Of a stretch of DNA of 64,000 nt, positions 1 to 11,425 are shown piece after piece. The stretch lies in contig CM048848.1 in assembly GCA_026545225.1 (NCBI GenBank), positions 23,290,806 through 23,354,805 on the forward strand, written 5' to 3'. Position 1 is the first letter of the stretch; each line of letters opens with the position of its first letter. The position numbers and the translations under genes are program-made. The stretch is from Cornus controversa (lineage: Eukaryota > Streptophyta > Magnoliopsida > Cornales > Cornaceae). The notes below the pieces were generated by a model that saw only the letters and a list, made by a program, of their open reading frames with translations, was not told where the DNA came from and searched no databases.

Positions 1-1495
1 TACATTTATAATTCCAAATATTCCCAAATTTTCACTGTAACTTCTTAGATGTTAAATGATCTTGATTTTAAAGTTTCATGTCAAAATAAGTTCGCCTTGT
101 AGTTCAATTGATTTTTAAAGTGTCCAAAATATGAGTTTTTCACCTTCTTTTATTTTTAAAAAATATTTTAAAATTCCAAAAAAATTTAAAAACATTCAAG
201 TAACTTTATAGGGATGGAATACACTTGCTTTTTAAATTTTAGATGGAAATAAGTTTCCCTTGTGGTTTATCAATTTTAACGTATGCCTCAAAACTATGTT
301 TTATTTTCTTTTGCTGGAAAAATATTTTTTTTAAATTCCCAAAAATTTTGGAAAATACCAGAATGATTAAATAGGGTTCTTAGAAATAGAATAGGCCCAG
401 AAACTTAGATTAGAGTTAGGTTTTGACTTCCTCAAAGATTTGAGTGCATTGGAGGCCTGGTTGGGTATTTGATCCTATAATGGATGCTTGTGTTATTTTA
501 TTATCTTAACTGTTTCCTTCTTGAAGTTATAATTATTCATGATACACTTGGTGTAGTTTATTTGTGAACGATTTCTCTCTTTGTGATGATTGAATACCCT
601 ATCATTTAGATCTTTATGTTTTGAGCATTTTCCATCATTGTGCACCTTATTTTATTTCATGTTGTAAATTGGTTTGGGAGGTATGTAAGGATTATCAAGC
701 GTGTCAGGATTGCCAACACCTAATAAGGTATCTATGCATTATATTTGGCATGTTAGGATTTCCATGGCCATATCAGGATTGTCAATACCTATTAAGGTAT
801 CCCCAAATAATAATGGTGGCATGTCAGGATTGCCTAGAGTTAATAAAATGTATTCATATGTTTCTTTATTTTGAACTTAAAGAATGTGTTCATTATTTTT
901 ATGGTAAGGGTTTTGATGGTAAATTGTAAAAGATGACTTTTTTTAAAAACATGAACTGGTTAAGGAAGGACTTGTATGTTATATATATATATTCCTCTTG
1001 TGTTCCTTATACTGAGGATATGTATATTGGTTCTCTGATTGGGATGTAGTAGATAGGACTTGCTCGTGGGTTTAACCCACTTTGTTGATATTTCAGGTCC
1101 TAGACAGGTTCCACCGCGAGGATAGAGTTTTAGGGTTGGTTGTGGCAGACATTTCTTCTCTTCAATCTCAGGGTAGGAATTCATCTTCTTCTTCAAGAAC
1201 TTAAACCTTGATCTTGATGGAGGTTTTGGTTATTGGTTTTAATTTAGGGTTGTAAACTTTTATTCATTCTAGTTAGGGGGTCCTTGGGTTACGGGACTTC
1301 CAAATTGTAATACCAGACACATACTCAGTTATTTAATCATTATATTTTATTCAAAGGGACTTTCTATTCTGCTTTTAGATTTTATTTCATGTTGTCAGTT
1401 GTACTCTTTGCTTATTACTATCAGTTATTAATATCCCTCAGGTTTTGTGTATAAGACTGTCCACCTCATTCACGAAATTTTGTGGGGGAATTTCA
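1..1495 (+). repeat. E1 5' LTR, right-hand portion
   Basis: Aligns by eye with 38403-40095 plus 51534-51615 (the 3' LTR) and with the distal part of the solo LTR at 60062-62755. The first 1.2 kb or so lies outside the window. It ends TTTCA directly before the primer-binding site. It contains only two units (about 690-840) of the 67-bp repeat that is expanded in the 3' LTR, and it retains a segment of roughly 100 bp near 1016-1110 that is missing from the 3' LTR around 39820. No gene is present; short ORFs in it are chance. Confidence 0.85.
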
Positions 1496-1497
1496 TT

Positions 1498-1509
1498 TAG
1501 TATCAAAGC
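1498..1509 (+). other. E1 primer-binding site (initiator-Met tRNA type, mutated)
   Basis: TAGTATCAAAGC two bases after the LTR end corresponds to the common plant primer-binding site TGGTATCAGAGC with two transitions. It would anneal to the 3' end of initiator methionine tRNA to prime minus-strand synthesis. It fixes the right edge of the LTR at 1495. Confidence 0.8.
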
Positions 1510-1647
1510 ATTCCAGGTTCAAGTGTCCTCGGGTTTTAAGGGTCCATCGTAGGATATCTTCCGCATTGCGTATTCTGATAAATAGAATCTAGGTATAAGA
1601 CTCGTAGTTCTTCATACGTTTTAGTCTATTATTGGGGTTTTATTCAG

Positions 1648-2300
1648 ATGCCACCCCATAGGAGGAGGAATGCGAACCACAACTAAGGTCAAGACAATGT
1701 TCAGTTAGGACAACGTTCAGGGTGGAAATGCTAAACTTTCTCCCCATTTGGCAGCCATGATAGCTTAGGTTGTAGCTACAGGGGTGGCGACTGCTCTTTA
1801 GAATCAGTAGTCACACTACTGTGGCGCATGTTACATTACCAGTGGAATAGCCTAACAGTTGGGAAGGATTCAAAACTCTTTCATGAGAGGGAGTTCTTAG
1901 ACTTATTGCCGAGGGACATAACAGTCATAGGGTATGAGCAGGAGTACACCAATTTATCTTTGTTTGCACCTGAGGAGGTAAACACTGAAGAGAAAAGAAG
2001 AAGGTGAGTTGTTTAGTGAATGGTTTAATTTAGCCTACTCGACAGGTAATTGTGGGTAATCTAGCTTATTTCACTTATACTCAGGTGGTTGATGCTGCAT
2101 TGTAGCACTACCAAATAAGGAGGGATTATAGAAAAGGACAGGGGGAGAAACGAAATGAAAGATACTTTGCTAGTTAGACACTGGAAAAGAAAAATGGAAA
2201 TAGTAGGGCAATCTGTTTAATAAGTGCACTATAGGAGAGTCTACAACGTCATGCCATATGATGTCTAGGTTCCTTAGGCAATCGACGGTAGGATTCCGAT
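1648..2300 (+). pseudogene. E1 gag remnant
   Basis: The ATG at 1648 opens a basic N-terminus (MPPHRRRNA) typical of Tekay-group Gag, followed by stops. Around 1914-2005 the reading DITVIGYEQEYTNLSLFAP followed by EEVNTEEKRRR is recognisable as the conserved part of a Gypsy Gag (normally a pattern like V-Y-x-F-L-S-F-A-P-LV-T-E-x-R). Frames shift repeatedly and no long ORF remains. The product would have been the capsid/nucleocapsid polyprotein. It is dead beyond doubt; the exact limits are approximate. Confidence 0.6.
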
Positions 2301-2317
2301 AAAGGGTAACTTTAATC

Positions 2318-2623
2318 GTGTTTTTATTTGATACTGGGGCATCTCACTCTTTTGTGTCTCAGTTGTTTGTTAGGATATCGGGTATACTTACTCAGTCTTG
2401 TAGTTCTTCACTTATAATAACTACATCATTGGGAGTTAATACAGTATTACAGGAATGTTGTAGTCAAGTCACTATAGGTGTTGGGAGTCTCAGGTTTTTG
2501 GCGGACCTATTGGTCCTAGACATGAATTTATATGATATCATATTCAGGATGGATTGGTTATTGCATTTTCATGCCCATGTAAATTGCTATGATCAAGTAA
2601 TTTTTTTTTATTATACTGGCTAG
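2318..2623 (+). pseudogene. E1 aspartic protease remnant
   Basis: A 101-codon open stretch beginning at 2318 contains the retroviral-type aspartic protease signature FDTGASHSFVS (residues 4-14) with the catalytic Asp-Thr-Gly intact, and the downstream pattern LRFLADLLVLDMNLYDIIFRMDWL, equivalent to the flap and the ILGMDWL motif of Gypsy proteases (here FRMDWL). The retropepsin would process Gag-Pol. The ORF has no upstream in-frame Gag and ends at a stop in the linker toward RT. It is part of the old E1 copy. Confidence 0.75.
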
Positions 2624-3167
2624 GAGGTGTATTTGGTTGTTACACCGCAATCAAATGAAGGGTATAGAATTCGCCTATTCTTTATTAGTGAGGAGTCATC
2701 GGGGGGAAATACAGTTTCTATGGATCCCATTCCAGTGGTGCGACACTTTCAGGATGTGTGTTAGGAAATTCCAAGATTACCACCGAGTCATGAGATAGAT
2801 TTTGTAATTTACATAGCTTCAAGCACCAGGCCTACTTCTAGGTCAGAGGAGAATCATGCCAGACATCTTTGTATCATTTTGTAGACACTGAGAAATCACT
2901 AGTTGTATGCAAAGTTTGAGAAGTGTCATTTCTAGCAGAGGGAGGTGAAGTTCTTTGGGTCATATAGTATCTGAGAAGGGATAGCGATTGATCCAAGCAA
3001 GGTGTCCATGATATTGGAATGGGGGCAACCTACCTCACCTATAGAGATTTGTAGTTTTCTGGGGTTAGCTGGTTATTGTTATAGGTTCATTCAGGGCTTC
3101 TCTAAGATTGCTAGCCCTCTCACCCATTGAACTAAAAAAGGGTGTGTGTTTTGATGTGTTGAAGAGC
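2624..3167 (+). pseudogene. E1 reverse transcriptase/RNase H remnant with the RT core deleted
   Basis: Conceptual reading gives the linker VVRHFQDVC then EIPRLPPSHEIDFVI (N-terminal edge of Gypsy RT) up to about 2840. It then jumps directly to NHARHLCIIL, LYAKFEKCHF, EGIAIDPSKVSMILEW and SFLGLAGYCYRFIQGFSKI, which are the C-terminal RT and RT-RNaseH connection motifs. The catalytic core with the YxDD box, normally several hundred bases, is absent. Stops punctuate the frame. The segment ends at about 3167, where E2-type sequence starts. Confidence 0.75.
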
Positions 3168-3858
3168 AAGAAAGAAAAAGAGAAAAATATGCAATAAGCC
3201 TTCTCACTCAATAAACCGGATTTCTATGCCTCAAAGCAGGGAATATTCGCGTAAAAGTGTGTAAGGTTGAGCAATAATAAGCGGGTGGCTTGCTTACGCT
3301 CATCGCCTTGTAAGCTCGGTCATTAAGTCCGAGGGGTGCTTCTTCACCTAATGCCCTAAAACCAATTGGTTTGGGAGTCATTGGCCCAATGCCGCTACAT
3401 GGGCTTGCAAGAAAGCAAAAAGAGCTAAGCATTGCACGGTCATCCGCACATGAGCAATCATGAATGTTTTGTGATAATAAACGGCCGTGTCGAGCGTTTT
3501 CAATGAGTTTTTCTCTTAAAAACAGATTTGTTCGTTTTCTGCTCCAAATATGACAAAAGCCACACGTTAGAATGCATGTTCACTTTTCAAAGAGGATTTT
3601 GGGGTTGGAATTGTTATGTTTGTTCGGGCTGGCCATTATGTGGGGACTGTCGTTCATTTATAGCTTGTGAAAGTCCATTTTTGCTAATGACCACATAGTT
3701 CTGTAATACTTGTTGCATTTGCCAAATGTGAAATGAACGGATGATCGCCCTTTATCTAGTTGATGACTGAGCATGATTAAACTTTTGTATAAGATAGTTG
3801 ATTCCATTTTTGTAATATTGTATTGCTAAGGGACTAGCAATATTTAAGTTTGGGGGTG
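3168..3858 (+). repeat. Extra copy of the E2 3' internal region (truncated tandem partner)
   Basis: Nearly identical over its full length to 33960-34650. It includes the conserved module at 3208-3432, with the antisense 74-codon open frame, and the terminal AAGTTTGGGGGTG tract (3846-3858) abutting the LTR at 3859. The left border (about 3167) falls in an A/G-rich stretch next to E1 RNase H sequence, with no LTR start, so it is a truncation. No coding function is visible. Confidence 0.85.
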
Positions 3859-5269
3859 TGATAAGTGTTCAATTCTATGCATTTGAACCCTCTTTATTGC
3901 ATACGTTAGTTCCATTTTTGCATTTACCGAGATATGTTTACGGTATTTTTGTGTTTTTGATGTTTTGCAGGTATTGGAGTAAATGTAGCAAAGTTTGAAG
4001 CTTTCTGCAGTCAAGAGAAGAAATCAGAAAATGCAGCCAAAGGCATCTCGATCAATCGAGATGTTGATCTCGATTAATCGAAATCTCGATTGATTGAGAT
4101 CTCATTTCGATTGATCGAAATCTTGATCAATTTAGATTTAATCTCGATCAATCGAGATTCTGCAGAACCCACTTGGCCACTTGCTCACCTGCTCTCCCAC
4201 TTGCAACAAAATCCCCCTTTTTGAACGACTTAGGGGGATTGTCTGACCTGAACAAGACTTTTGGGGGCCTTATTAATGCAATAGATATATATAGTGATAT
4301 ATATATATATGGTGGGGCCCAAGGTTGAAAAGGAAGCCAAAAAGCACACAAAAAGAGCCATATCTCTCAACACAGATCAGAATACTTCAAGAGAGACCTT
4401 CGGGAGAGGAAGAGGAGAAGTTGAACTAGACCAATAAGCTTCACTTTCTTCATCAATGGAAGGGTGCAAGGCAACCATGAGCAACTAACTCTTCTACTAG
4501 GGTGTTGGTTTCAACCCCTAGCCATGTAAACTTGTTCATCTTTGTAACTCTTGGGATTTGTAATTAAATGTTGATTATTTAGCCTAGTGATTATGTACAC
4601 AAATACATCTCTTATATATATTCATTTGATTTGGAATTTATTCTTGTCTTAGAGTAGATTTTGTCACTTGAATGCACAACATTTGCATATTCCACAAGAA
4701 GTGCAAATGATGGCTAGATAATGGTGTTTAAATGAATGTGTGATGTTAGTTTGTATAGACCATGCCAAGACAAGGTAGTTTGGATGCATGTAGTGTTCAC
4801 TTAGAGAGTAGAGTAATTAGGTAGTTAGTTAGGTTGAAGAGCTATGCTTGTTGAAGATGGATTATGATAGGTTAGCACACACATTGATCTTTTGATATGT
4901 CATTGAGGTCACAAGCCTAATGACATTGTTAGGCATTTAATTAATGAATCCCATGCTTGCTACACTTATGAACATGTGAATGGCTAGTGGTGAAAACCAA
5001 CCCTAGTTCTCTCTCCTAACTTTAAACTCTTTACTTTTCTTGTCATTTCATTCATGCAATAGTTTATAAACACAAATTCAAATATCTGTTTTTCGAATTA
5101 AAGTAGAATTAATCTTCCTTTAAGACAATTGCGACTAGTCCTCGTGAGATCGATACCCTCTATAGAGAACCTTATCTACAAAGATTCGTGCTCTTGCGAG
5201 TGGTTAAATTATATTTTGATAAAAAGGGCAAAATTAAGCTTACAATATAATTTAGTTCCGACCACATCA
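3859..5269 (+). repeat. E2 left LTR
   Basis: Runs from TGATAAGTGTTC to CCACATCA, 1411 bp, against 1428 bp for the right LTR. The difference is one 17-bp unit of a short ATATCTC repeat near 4362. It contains the TCGATCAATCGA-type array (4045-4159) and a TATATA tract (about 4287-4311) that is the likely core promoter, followed by a purine-rich leader. No gene is present. Confidence 0.88.
4045..4159 (+). repeat. TCGATCAATCGA-type near-palindrome array in the E2 left LTR
   Basis: About six imperfect copies of ATCTCGATCAATCGAGAT in both orientations are packed into 115 bp, ending about 130 bp upstream of the TATATA tract. The same array occurs in the other E2/E3 LTRs (20550-20652, 29337-29452, 34836-34950). 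The position, upstream of the presumed core promoter, suggests an enhancer or protein-binding array; that role is inference. Confidence 0.85.
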
Positions 5270-5554
5270 AAATTTTGGCGCCGTTGCCGGGGACTACGGT
5301 TTAATTGTCGCCATGGGAAGATTAAATCTGGTTTAATTCTTAGGCTGGAAATTCTTTCATTCTTTTTATATATATTTTGTTCTTATTGCTCAAACTTCTT
5401 GATTTTAGATATACCACATGGCGGGCATCTAAAAGGAGTAAACTTGGAACCCTTTGTGAGTATAACGCCTAAAATTAGTGGTTTGAATTCATTTATTCTT
5501 TTTGTATAGATTATTGTTACTTTGTGTATTGAGGTGTTGTTCGATTATTAATGC
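5270..5554 (+). other. E2 leader between LTR and gag
   Basis: Untranslated leader of the element containing the primer-binding site. The ORF covering 5129-5509 runs across the LTR/leader boundary and is a chance frame. Matches 27922-28206 reversed in E3. No other feature seen. Confidence 0.6.
5276..5293 (+). other. E2 primer-binding site
   Basis: TGGCGCCGTTGCCGGGGA starts six bases after the LTR end. This is the primer-binding site typical of Athila/Tat Gypsy elements (complementary to the 3' end of a tRNA, Asp-type in my recollection). The same string occurs in E5 (14378) and, reversed, in E3 (28183), which links the three elements to one broad lineage. Confidence 0.9.
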
Positions 5555-7552
5555 ATGCTAGGTAGACGGTCCTTGTCACTTCCTTTGCTTCCATGTAACA
5601 TTGAACTTGAACGAACACTTAGACAACATAGAGGAACCTCTAGGGACCCTATATTGCCTAGGACTGAAAACAGGGATCCAAATGAGAGACAACCTCCCGG
5701 ACTACCTCCTTTTAATCATGAACAACCACCTCCACCACCACCTCCTCAAGGAGAGTTGCTTATGGACTTTTACCTTCCAACTACATTTGAAGTACCTTCA
5801 TGTATCCAATTTCCGGATGTAGCGGCAACTCAATTCGAAATAAAGTCCTCCACCATCAATCTTCTTAATAGCTTCCACGGTCTCCCTAATGAGGATCCGT
5901 ACCGGCACTTAGATTACTTCCTTTCCGTGTGTTCCACTATTCGTGTATCACACTTTACGGAGGATGACCTAAAGCTGCGTATGTTCCCCTTCTCCCTAAA
6001 AGATAAAGCTAGAAGTTGGTTCAACTCCTTAGAACCTAACTCAATCCATTCTTGGGCGGAGATGCAAATAGAGTTCTTGAAAAAATACTTCCCAATGGGT
6101 AAGACAAATGATATTCGGCGAGCAATCACCGGATTCACCCAAATTGACCAACAACAATTCCATGAGACGTGGGAGAGGTTAAAAGATCTTTTAAAATCTT
6201 GTCCGCATCATGCTGTCCCAAAATGGCAGCTAGTGCAAAGCTTTTATGATGGGGTGAGTGAGCAACATAGACAAATGATAGACTCCGTGTGTGGGGGTGG
6301 GTACCTTTTGAAAAGCCCCGATGAGGCATGGAAACTTTTTCAAACCCTAAGCAACAATTCAGCTCAACGCTCCTCCACTAGGAAAGGGAAGGCCACCCAA
6401 CCTTGTAGAGGAGTGCATGAAATTTCACGGGTAGATGAGGTTGCCATGCAAGTAGAAGCCCTATCCCGAAATGGATTTAATCATAAAAAATAGGCTGCCT
6501 ACTCCAAACCAATCTGTCCAAAATCAGGAAGGGTGTTCGTTTTGCTATAGCACTTCGCATTTTGTGCGAGATTGTCATATTGCCGGGCAATCTCCCGATT
6601 ATGCTCAAGAGCAAGCGAATGCCTTGTACTCTAAACAAATGAATGATCCATATTCAAACACGTACAATCCTAGTTACAAGAACCATCCGGCTTTTTCATG
6701 GAAACCTCAAGAATCAAGTCCCCCTTTCCAAGGGCAAAATTCTTTCAATTCTCAATCTCAACAGCCTCATTATAGGCCAAATCCTCAACCTTACAATCAA
6801 AGATTTAATTACCAACAACCACCACCTCCTCCTAGAAGCCAAAGCTTTGAAGAAAGAGTGATAAGCAATCTTGAGGCCAATACCCGCTTATTGCAAACTC
6901 ACTCTCAATCAATCTCTAAGCTTGAAGCCAATGCTCAATCTATGGCTAGGTTAGAAGCTCAAATCGGGCAACTAGCTAATGCCTTAAATAGAAGGGAGGA
7001 AGGTAAGTTGCCGAGTCAACCGGTGGCGAATCCCAAAGGTGTCCATGTGATTGAGGATCCATCATCTTCAACTTGTAATGCTCCTCCGGAGCAAGTTCAA
7101 TCAATCACCACCTTAAGGAGTGGAAAAATCATCAATTCCAAAGTAGGGGAGGAAGAGAGAAATGAATTCCTAGAGCAACCTAAAAATCCAAAAGAATCCC
7201 AATTAAATCCAAAATTGTTTCCGTTAAATCCAAATTTACAAATTACCCCTTCAAATCCAAAAGGAAAGGCAAGTGAAGTTGTGTCGTCATCGATTCCAAA
7301 TCTTGACACCTCTTATGAACCTCCGGTTCCTTTTCCTCAAAGATTGAAGGAACCTTCTCATTTCGGGAAGTAAGGAGAGAAAATCCAAGACATGATGGAG
7401 ATCTTCAAGCAAGTAAAGATCAATCTCCCTCTCCTTGATGCTATTCGACAAATTCCCTCCTATGCAAAATTCTTGAAGGACTTGTGCACTCAAAAGCGCA
7501 AATCTAGGAATGATGTTCCTAAGAAAGTCCTCTTAACTGAGCACATAAGCTC
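5555..7552 (+). pseudogene. E2 gag(-protease), N-terminal part, frameshifted and interrupted by E3
   Basis: Encodes the structural polyprotein of an Athila-like element. Reading from ATG 5555: a proline-rich N-terminus, a Gag domain around residues 145-260 (motifs PFSLKDKARSWF, EFLKKYFPMGKT, WERLKDLLKSCPHHAVP), then a CCHC zinc knuckle (CSFCYSTSHFVRDC, CX2CX4HX4C) near 6534-6575 and a coiled-coil-like stretch ending RREEGKLPSQPVANPKGVH. Lesions: a 2-bp deletion near 6468 relative to E3 (CCCGAAATGG against CCCGAAAAATGG) shifts the frame, and CAA to TAA at 7371-7373 ends it. The element E3 splits the gene after 7552; the protease continues at 29643. Confidence 0.85.
7548..7552. other. Target-site duplication of E3, left copy (AGCTC)
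   Basis: AGCTC here and at 29638-29642 directly flank E3. E3 itself carries the uninterrupted target context (CATAAGCTCCATT, reversed, near 25925-25937), confirming that the insertion went into an E2 gag gene. Confidence 0.92.
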
Positions 7553-8489
7553 TGATGTGGTCGGAACTAAATTATATTGTAAGCTTAATTTTGCCCTTTT
7601 TATCAAAATATAATTTAACCACTCGCAAGAGCACGAATCTTTGTAGATAAGGTTCTATATAGAGGGTATAGATCCCATGAGGACTAGTCGCAATTGTCTT
7701 AAAGGAAGATTAATTCTACTTTAATTCGAAAAATAGATTTTTGAATTTGTGTTTATAAACTATTGCATGAATGAACTGACAAGAAAAGTAAAGAGTTTAA
7801 AGTTGGGAGAGAGAACTAGGGTTGGTTTCCACCACTAGCCATTCACATGTTCATAAGTGTAGCAAGCATGGGATTCATTAATTAAATGCCTAACAATGTC
7901 ATTAGGCTTGTGACCTCAATGACATATCAAAAGATCAATGTGTGTGCTAACCTATCATAATCCATCTTCAACAAGCATAGCTCTTCAACCTAACTAACTA
8001 CCTAATTACTCTACTCTCTAAGTGAACACTACATGCATCCAAACTACCTTGTCTTGGCATGGTCTATACAAACTAACATCACACATTCATTTAAACACCA
8101 TTATCTAGCCATCATTTGCACTTCTTGTGGAATATGCAAATGTTGTGCATTCAAGTGACAAAATCTACTCTAAGATAAGAATAAATTCCAAATCAAATGA
8201 ATATATATAAGAGATGTATTTGTGTACATAATCACTAGGCTAAATAATCAACATTTAATTACAAATCCCAAGAGTTACAAAGATGAACAAGTTTACATGG
8301 CTAGGGGTTGAAACCAACACCCTAGTAGAAGAGTTAGTTGCTCATGGTTGCCTTGCACCCTTCCATTGATGAAGAAAGTGAAGCTTCTTGGTCTGGTTCT
8401 GTAAGGACCGGAATTTATTTTGACCGGTCCCGGATGAATTTTGACCGGATTTATTTTTTTGAATAAATTAAATTCGAAAAGAATGTGGA

Positions 8490-8619
8490 TATACATATAT
8501 ATATATATAGAATTATATGTATGTTGATGGAGGGTAAGGAAAAATCATATATATATATATGGGAATATATATATACATGGTTGCATGGTGAGTGTGTATA
8601 TATATATATGGAGACATGA

Positions 8620-8654
<35 letters not shown>

Positions 8655-8826
8655 ATGGGTCTTTATGTAATTATGAATACATGGAGATGCACATTTGTGA
8701 TTTTGTGCATGAAGAGGGTCAATAGTGTATGTGGGCTAAGTATGTATATATATATGATATATGTACATAAATAATGTGTTGTGTATATGGTATTATATGC
8801 ATATATATATATAAATATATATATGT
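8490..8826. repeat. (TA)n-rich microsatellite cluster in E4
   Basis: Several (TA)n runs (for example 8622-8650) interspersed with longer ATG-containing spacers. Similar runs occur in E4 at 9691-9728 and 10060-10165. Low-complexity; no gene. Confidence 0.85.
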
Positions 8827-8864
8827 GGACCAAAATGAAGAGGAGGAAGACCACATGTGTGGTC

Positions 8865-9035
8865 AGCCGAAAAGAAGAAAAAGAAGAAAGAAAAGAAAAA
8901 GAGAAAAAGAAGAAAGGAAGAAAGAAAAGAAAAAGAGAAAAAGAAGAAAGAAAAGAAAAAGGAGAAGAAAGAGAATCGGGAAGGAAGAGAGAGAAACTGA
9001 GGGCCTAGAGAGAGAAAGAGAGGAAGAGAGGAGAA
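8865..9035. repeat. Homopurine (GAA/AAAG) tract in E4
   Basis: About 170 bases that are almost entirely A and G on the plus strand, made of AAAGAAGAAAG and GAAAAAGAG repeats followed by GAGAGAGA. All six frames look open over short stretches because of composition, giving Lys/Arg-rich or Phe/Ser/Leu-rich pseudo-ORFs. Capable in principle of forming triplex DNA. Confidence 0.9.
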
Positions 9036-9689
9036 GAAGCCGAGGGGCTGGTTCACGGCTGTGGGAAGGAACTGCAGCTAGTGGTGGTGCCAAGCAGTGG
9101 CGGCTGAAGTGGGCGACGACAAGTGGCGGCGTGAGGTGGTGTCGCTGATGGGTTTTCTCCGGCGGTGGTGGTGTTGAGACACGACTAGGTCGTGTTTGGT
9201 TTGGCTGAGGGTGGCCGTTGAGGTGGTGCTACGGCGGCTGCTGACGGCGACTCACCTTTAGAGGGAGAGAGAGAGAAGCGGCGGCGACGACTCGAGGTGG
9301 CTTCGCTTGGTTCGGTTTTGGGCTGGGTTCGGCTGTGACGGTTCCAGCTGGTTCAGTTGGTGGTGGTCCTCGGGGCCGTTTTGGGTTCTTTTCCGGTGGG
9401 ATCAGCTCGGCTATTGGTATTGGCTGGTGGTGTTGGCTGGAGCGTGGGTCTATTGGTGGTCAATTCGGTTTGGGGATGGCTAAAATGGATGAGGAGCGCA
9501 TGGTGACCGCCATGGGTGGCTTCGGCTGGTTTAGGTGTTGCGTCTGTGAGGCGGCTCATGGTGGCGTGGGCTGTTCGGGTTTGATGATTGGATGGGTTTG
9601 TGGTTGATTTCGGTGTGGTGGCCGAGAGTGGCCTGTTTGGATTGTGATACGGCTGGGCAGTGGCCATCTTGGGTTGTTTGGCAGGCAAA

Positions 9690-9731
<42 letters not shown>

Positions 9732-11289
9732 ATGATGATGGATGATGTGTTTGGGCCTAGATTTTTAAGTTGGGGATGGGCTTAACATTTGGATTTGATT
9801 TCTAATGGATTTAGAATGGGGCTGAATTTGCCTAATTAAAATTAGGCCAAATATGGAAAGTAAAAGCAAGCGAAGTGTTTTACTGGATTGTTGGCATGGG
9901 TTTTGACACGGGACTGGATCGGGCTTAGTGTGGGCCGCTTTGCAAGCGCGGACTTGGCGAAAGCGGGACTTAAGGCAAGTTGATTCTTGCCTCTATCTCT
10001 TACAAATATTTTTGTTATGTTGGTTAATTTACCTATGTCCCTTAATTTGATCATGGGTGGCATATATATATATGTGCATTTATATATATATGTGTGGGTG
10101 TTGTGTATACGTGTATATACGTAGGATGTTAGTAAATATATATATGTATATATATATATATATATTTGGAAACGAAATCATGATGATTAGATGTTTACTT
10201 GAATTGTAACATGTTTATGGATGTGGATTGAGCCCAAGTAAAGTATGCTAAATTGTATATGTTTAGCTAAGTGTGCCTTGCATGCATATGTGACTTTTAT
10301 GCATGAATTGAGTATGTGTATATATGTGTGTGATTAGATATTAGTACGGTGGTAGAAATGCATGCTAAATTTGAATATAACATTCGTAAGTACTTGAGAA
10401 GCACGATAAATGTTAGGTGTGATATGTGTGCATAATACATATATAAATGATGGAACATATATGGTTATATATATTGTGATTTGAATACATCCTAGATTAC
10501 TGTAGTAAATGCATGCATGGAATGATAGTATGATTCTATTTGTGCTGGTATACGTGCATCTGTGATTATATACAGGATGTGACATATATGTATTTATGCG
10601 TGAGAATGTAGTTGTTGAAAACATGCTAGTTCTATGTTCTAAATGTATGCATTGGGTGAAGCATGGGTAAGGTAGGTTAATTTTGAAGTTGTATGCATAG
10701 GTGGTATAATATGTATGTATTATACATATATGGGCTATATGTAGTGAGTTGTGACAGAAGATATGCCATATACTTCTTTGTAGTATTAATAGGCATGGAT
10801 TAGAACATGAAAATAATATGATAAGTGTATATGCATCGACATTGCATATAAGAGTGGGAAATGACATTCACGTGATTATATGTGAATCTATGTAGAAATG
10901 GATACACGCTAAGTATCTGTAACTAGTGTGTGCATTGAATGGGAGTATGATTACATTTATGCTAGTTTATGTACATATGTGACTTATATGCAGGATTTGG
11001 TATGTATGTGAGTATGCGTTGGAGGTGTGAGTGGGATGCAGACTAGTTACCTGTAATACGTGGATGTCTTGAGTGGAAAGCATGAATAATATATGCTAGA
11101 TTAGAGGATTGTAAGCATATATGATTTATATGCAGGAATTGACATATATGTGTATATGGGATTGTTGGAATGTTTGTTGCTTGGAGATTGATTTAGTTGA
11201 CGGGGTTGTGCCGGAAAATGAAGGGAAACTATCCTAAACTTGGCCAAGTGGTGTCGGATTCCATCGGGTTAGTAGCCCGTAAAACCGGC

Positions 11290-11425
11290 AGTGCTACGTG
11301 ACTTGTTTTAACAAGTGCACGGAATTTACGTGACTTACCTTGTGTAAGTGCACGGAATCTACGTGACTTACCTGGTGTAAGTGCACGGAATCTACGTGAT
11401 TTATTTCGGTAAATGCACGGAACTA
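11290..11425. repeat. 33-bp tandem repeat, about four units, in E4
   Basis: ACGTGACTTACC...GTAAGTGCACGGAATCT recurs with starts at 11296, 11328, 11361 and 11394 (period 32-33). Each unit holds a short inverted repeat (ACTTAC/GTAAGT), so each would form a small hairpin; in the last unit the arms change together (TTTATTTCGGTAAAT). Confidence 0.88.

Noticed and set aside
621-929. Cys-rich 102-codon frame in the E1 5' LTR and similar frames at 38968-39680 and 62071
   Set aside because: These are translations of the LTR 67-bp repeat and flanking LTR sequence, not conserved as protein between the copies.
5129-5509. 126-codon frame across the E2 LTR/leader
   Set aside because: It spans the LTR end and primer-binding site, and it is not preserved as a start-to-stop frame in E3.
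8774-9148. Lys/Arg-rich open frames, and Phe/Ser-rich frames on the other strand, at 8774-9148
   Set aside because: They are produced by the homopurine tract of E4; all frames are open for composition reasons and no domain is visible.
9335-9688. Overlapping 90- and 111-codon frames in the GC-rich part of E4
   Set aside because: They lie on opposite strands in a GC-rich LTR core with no motif and no second copy to test; treated as chance.
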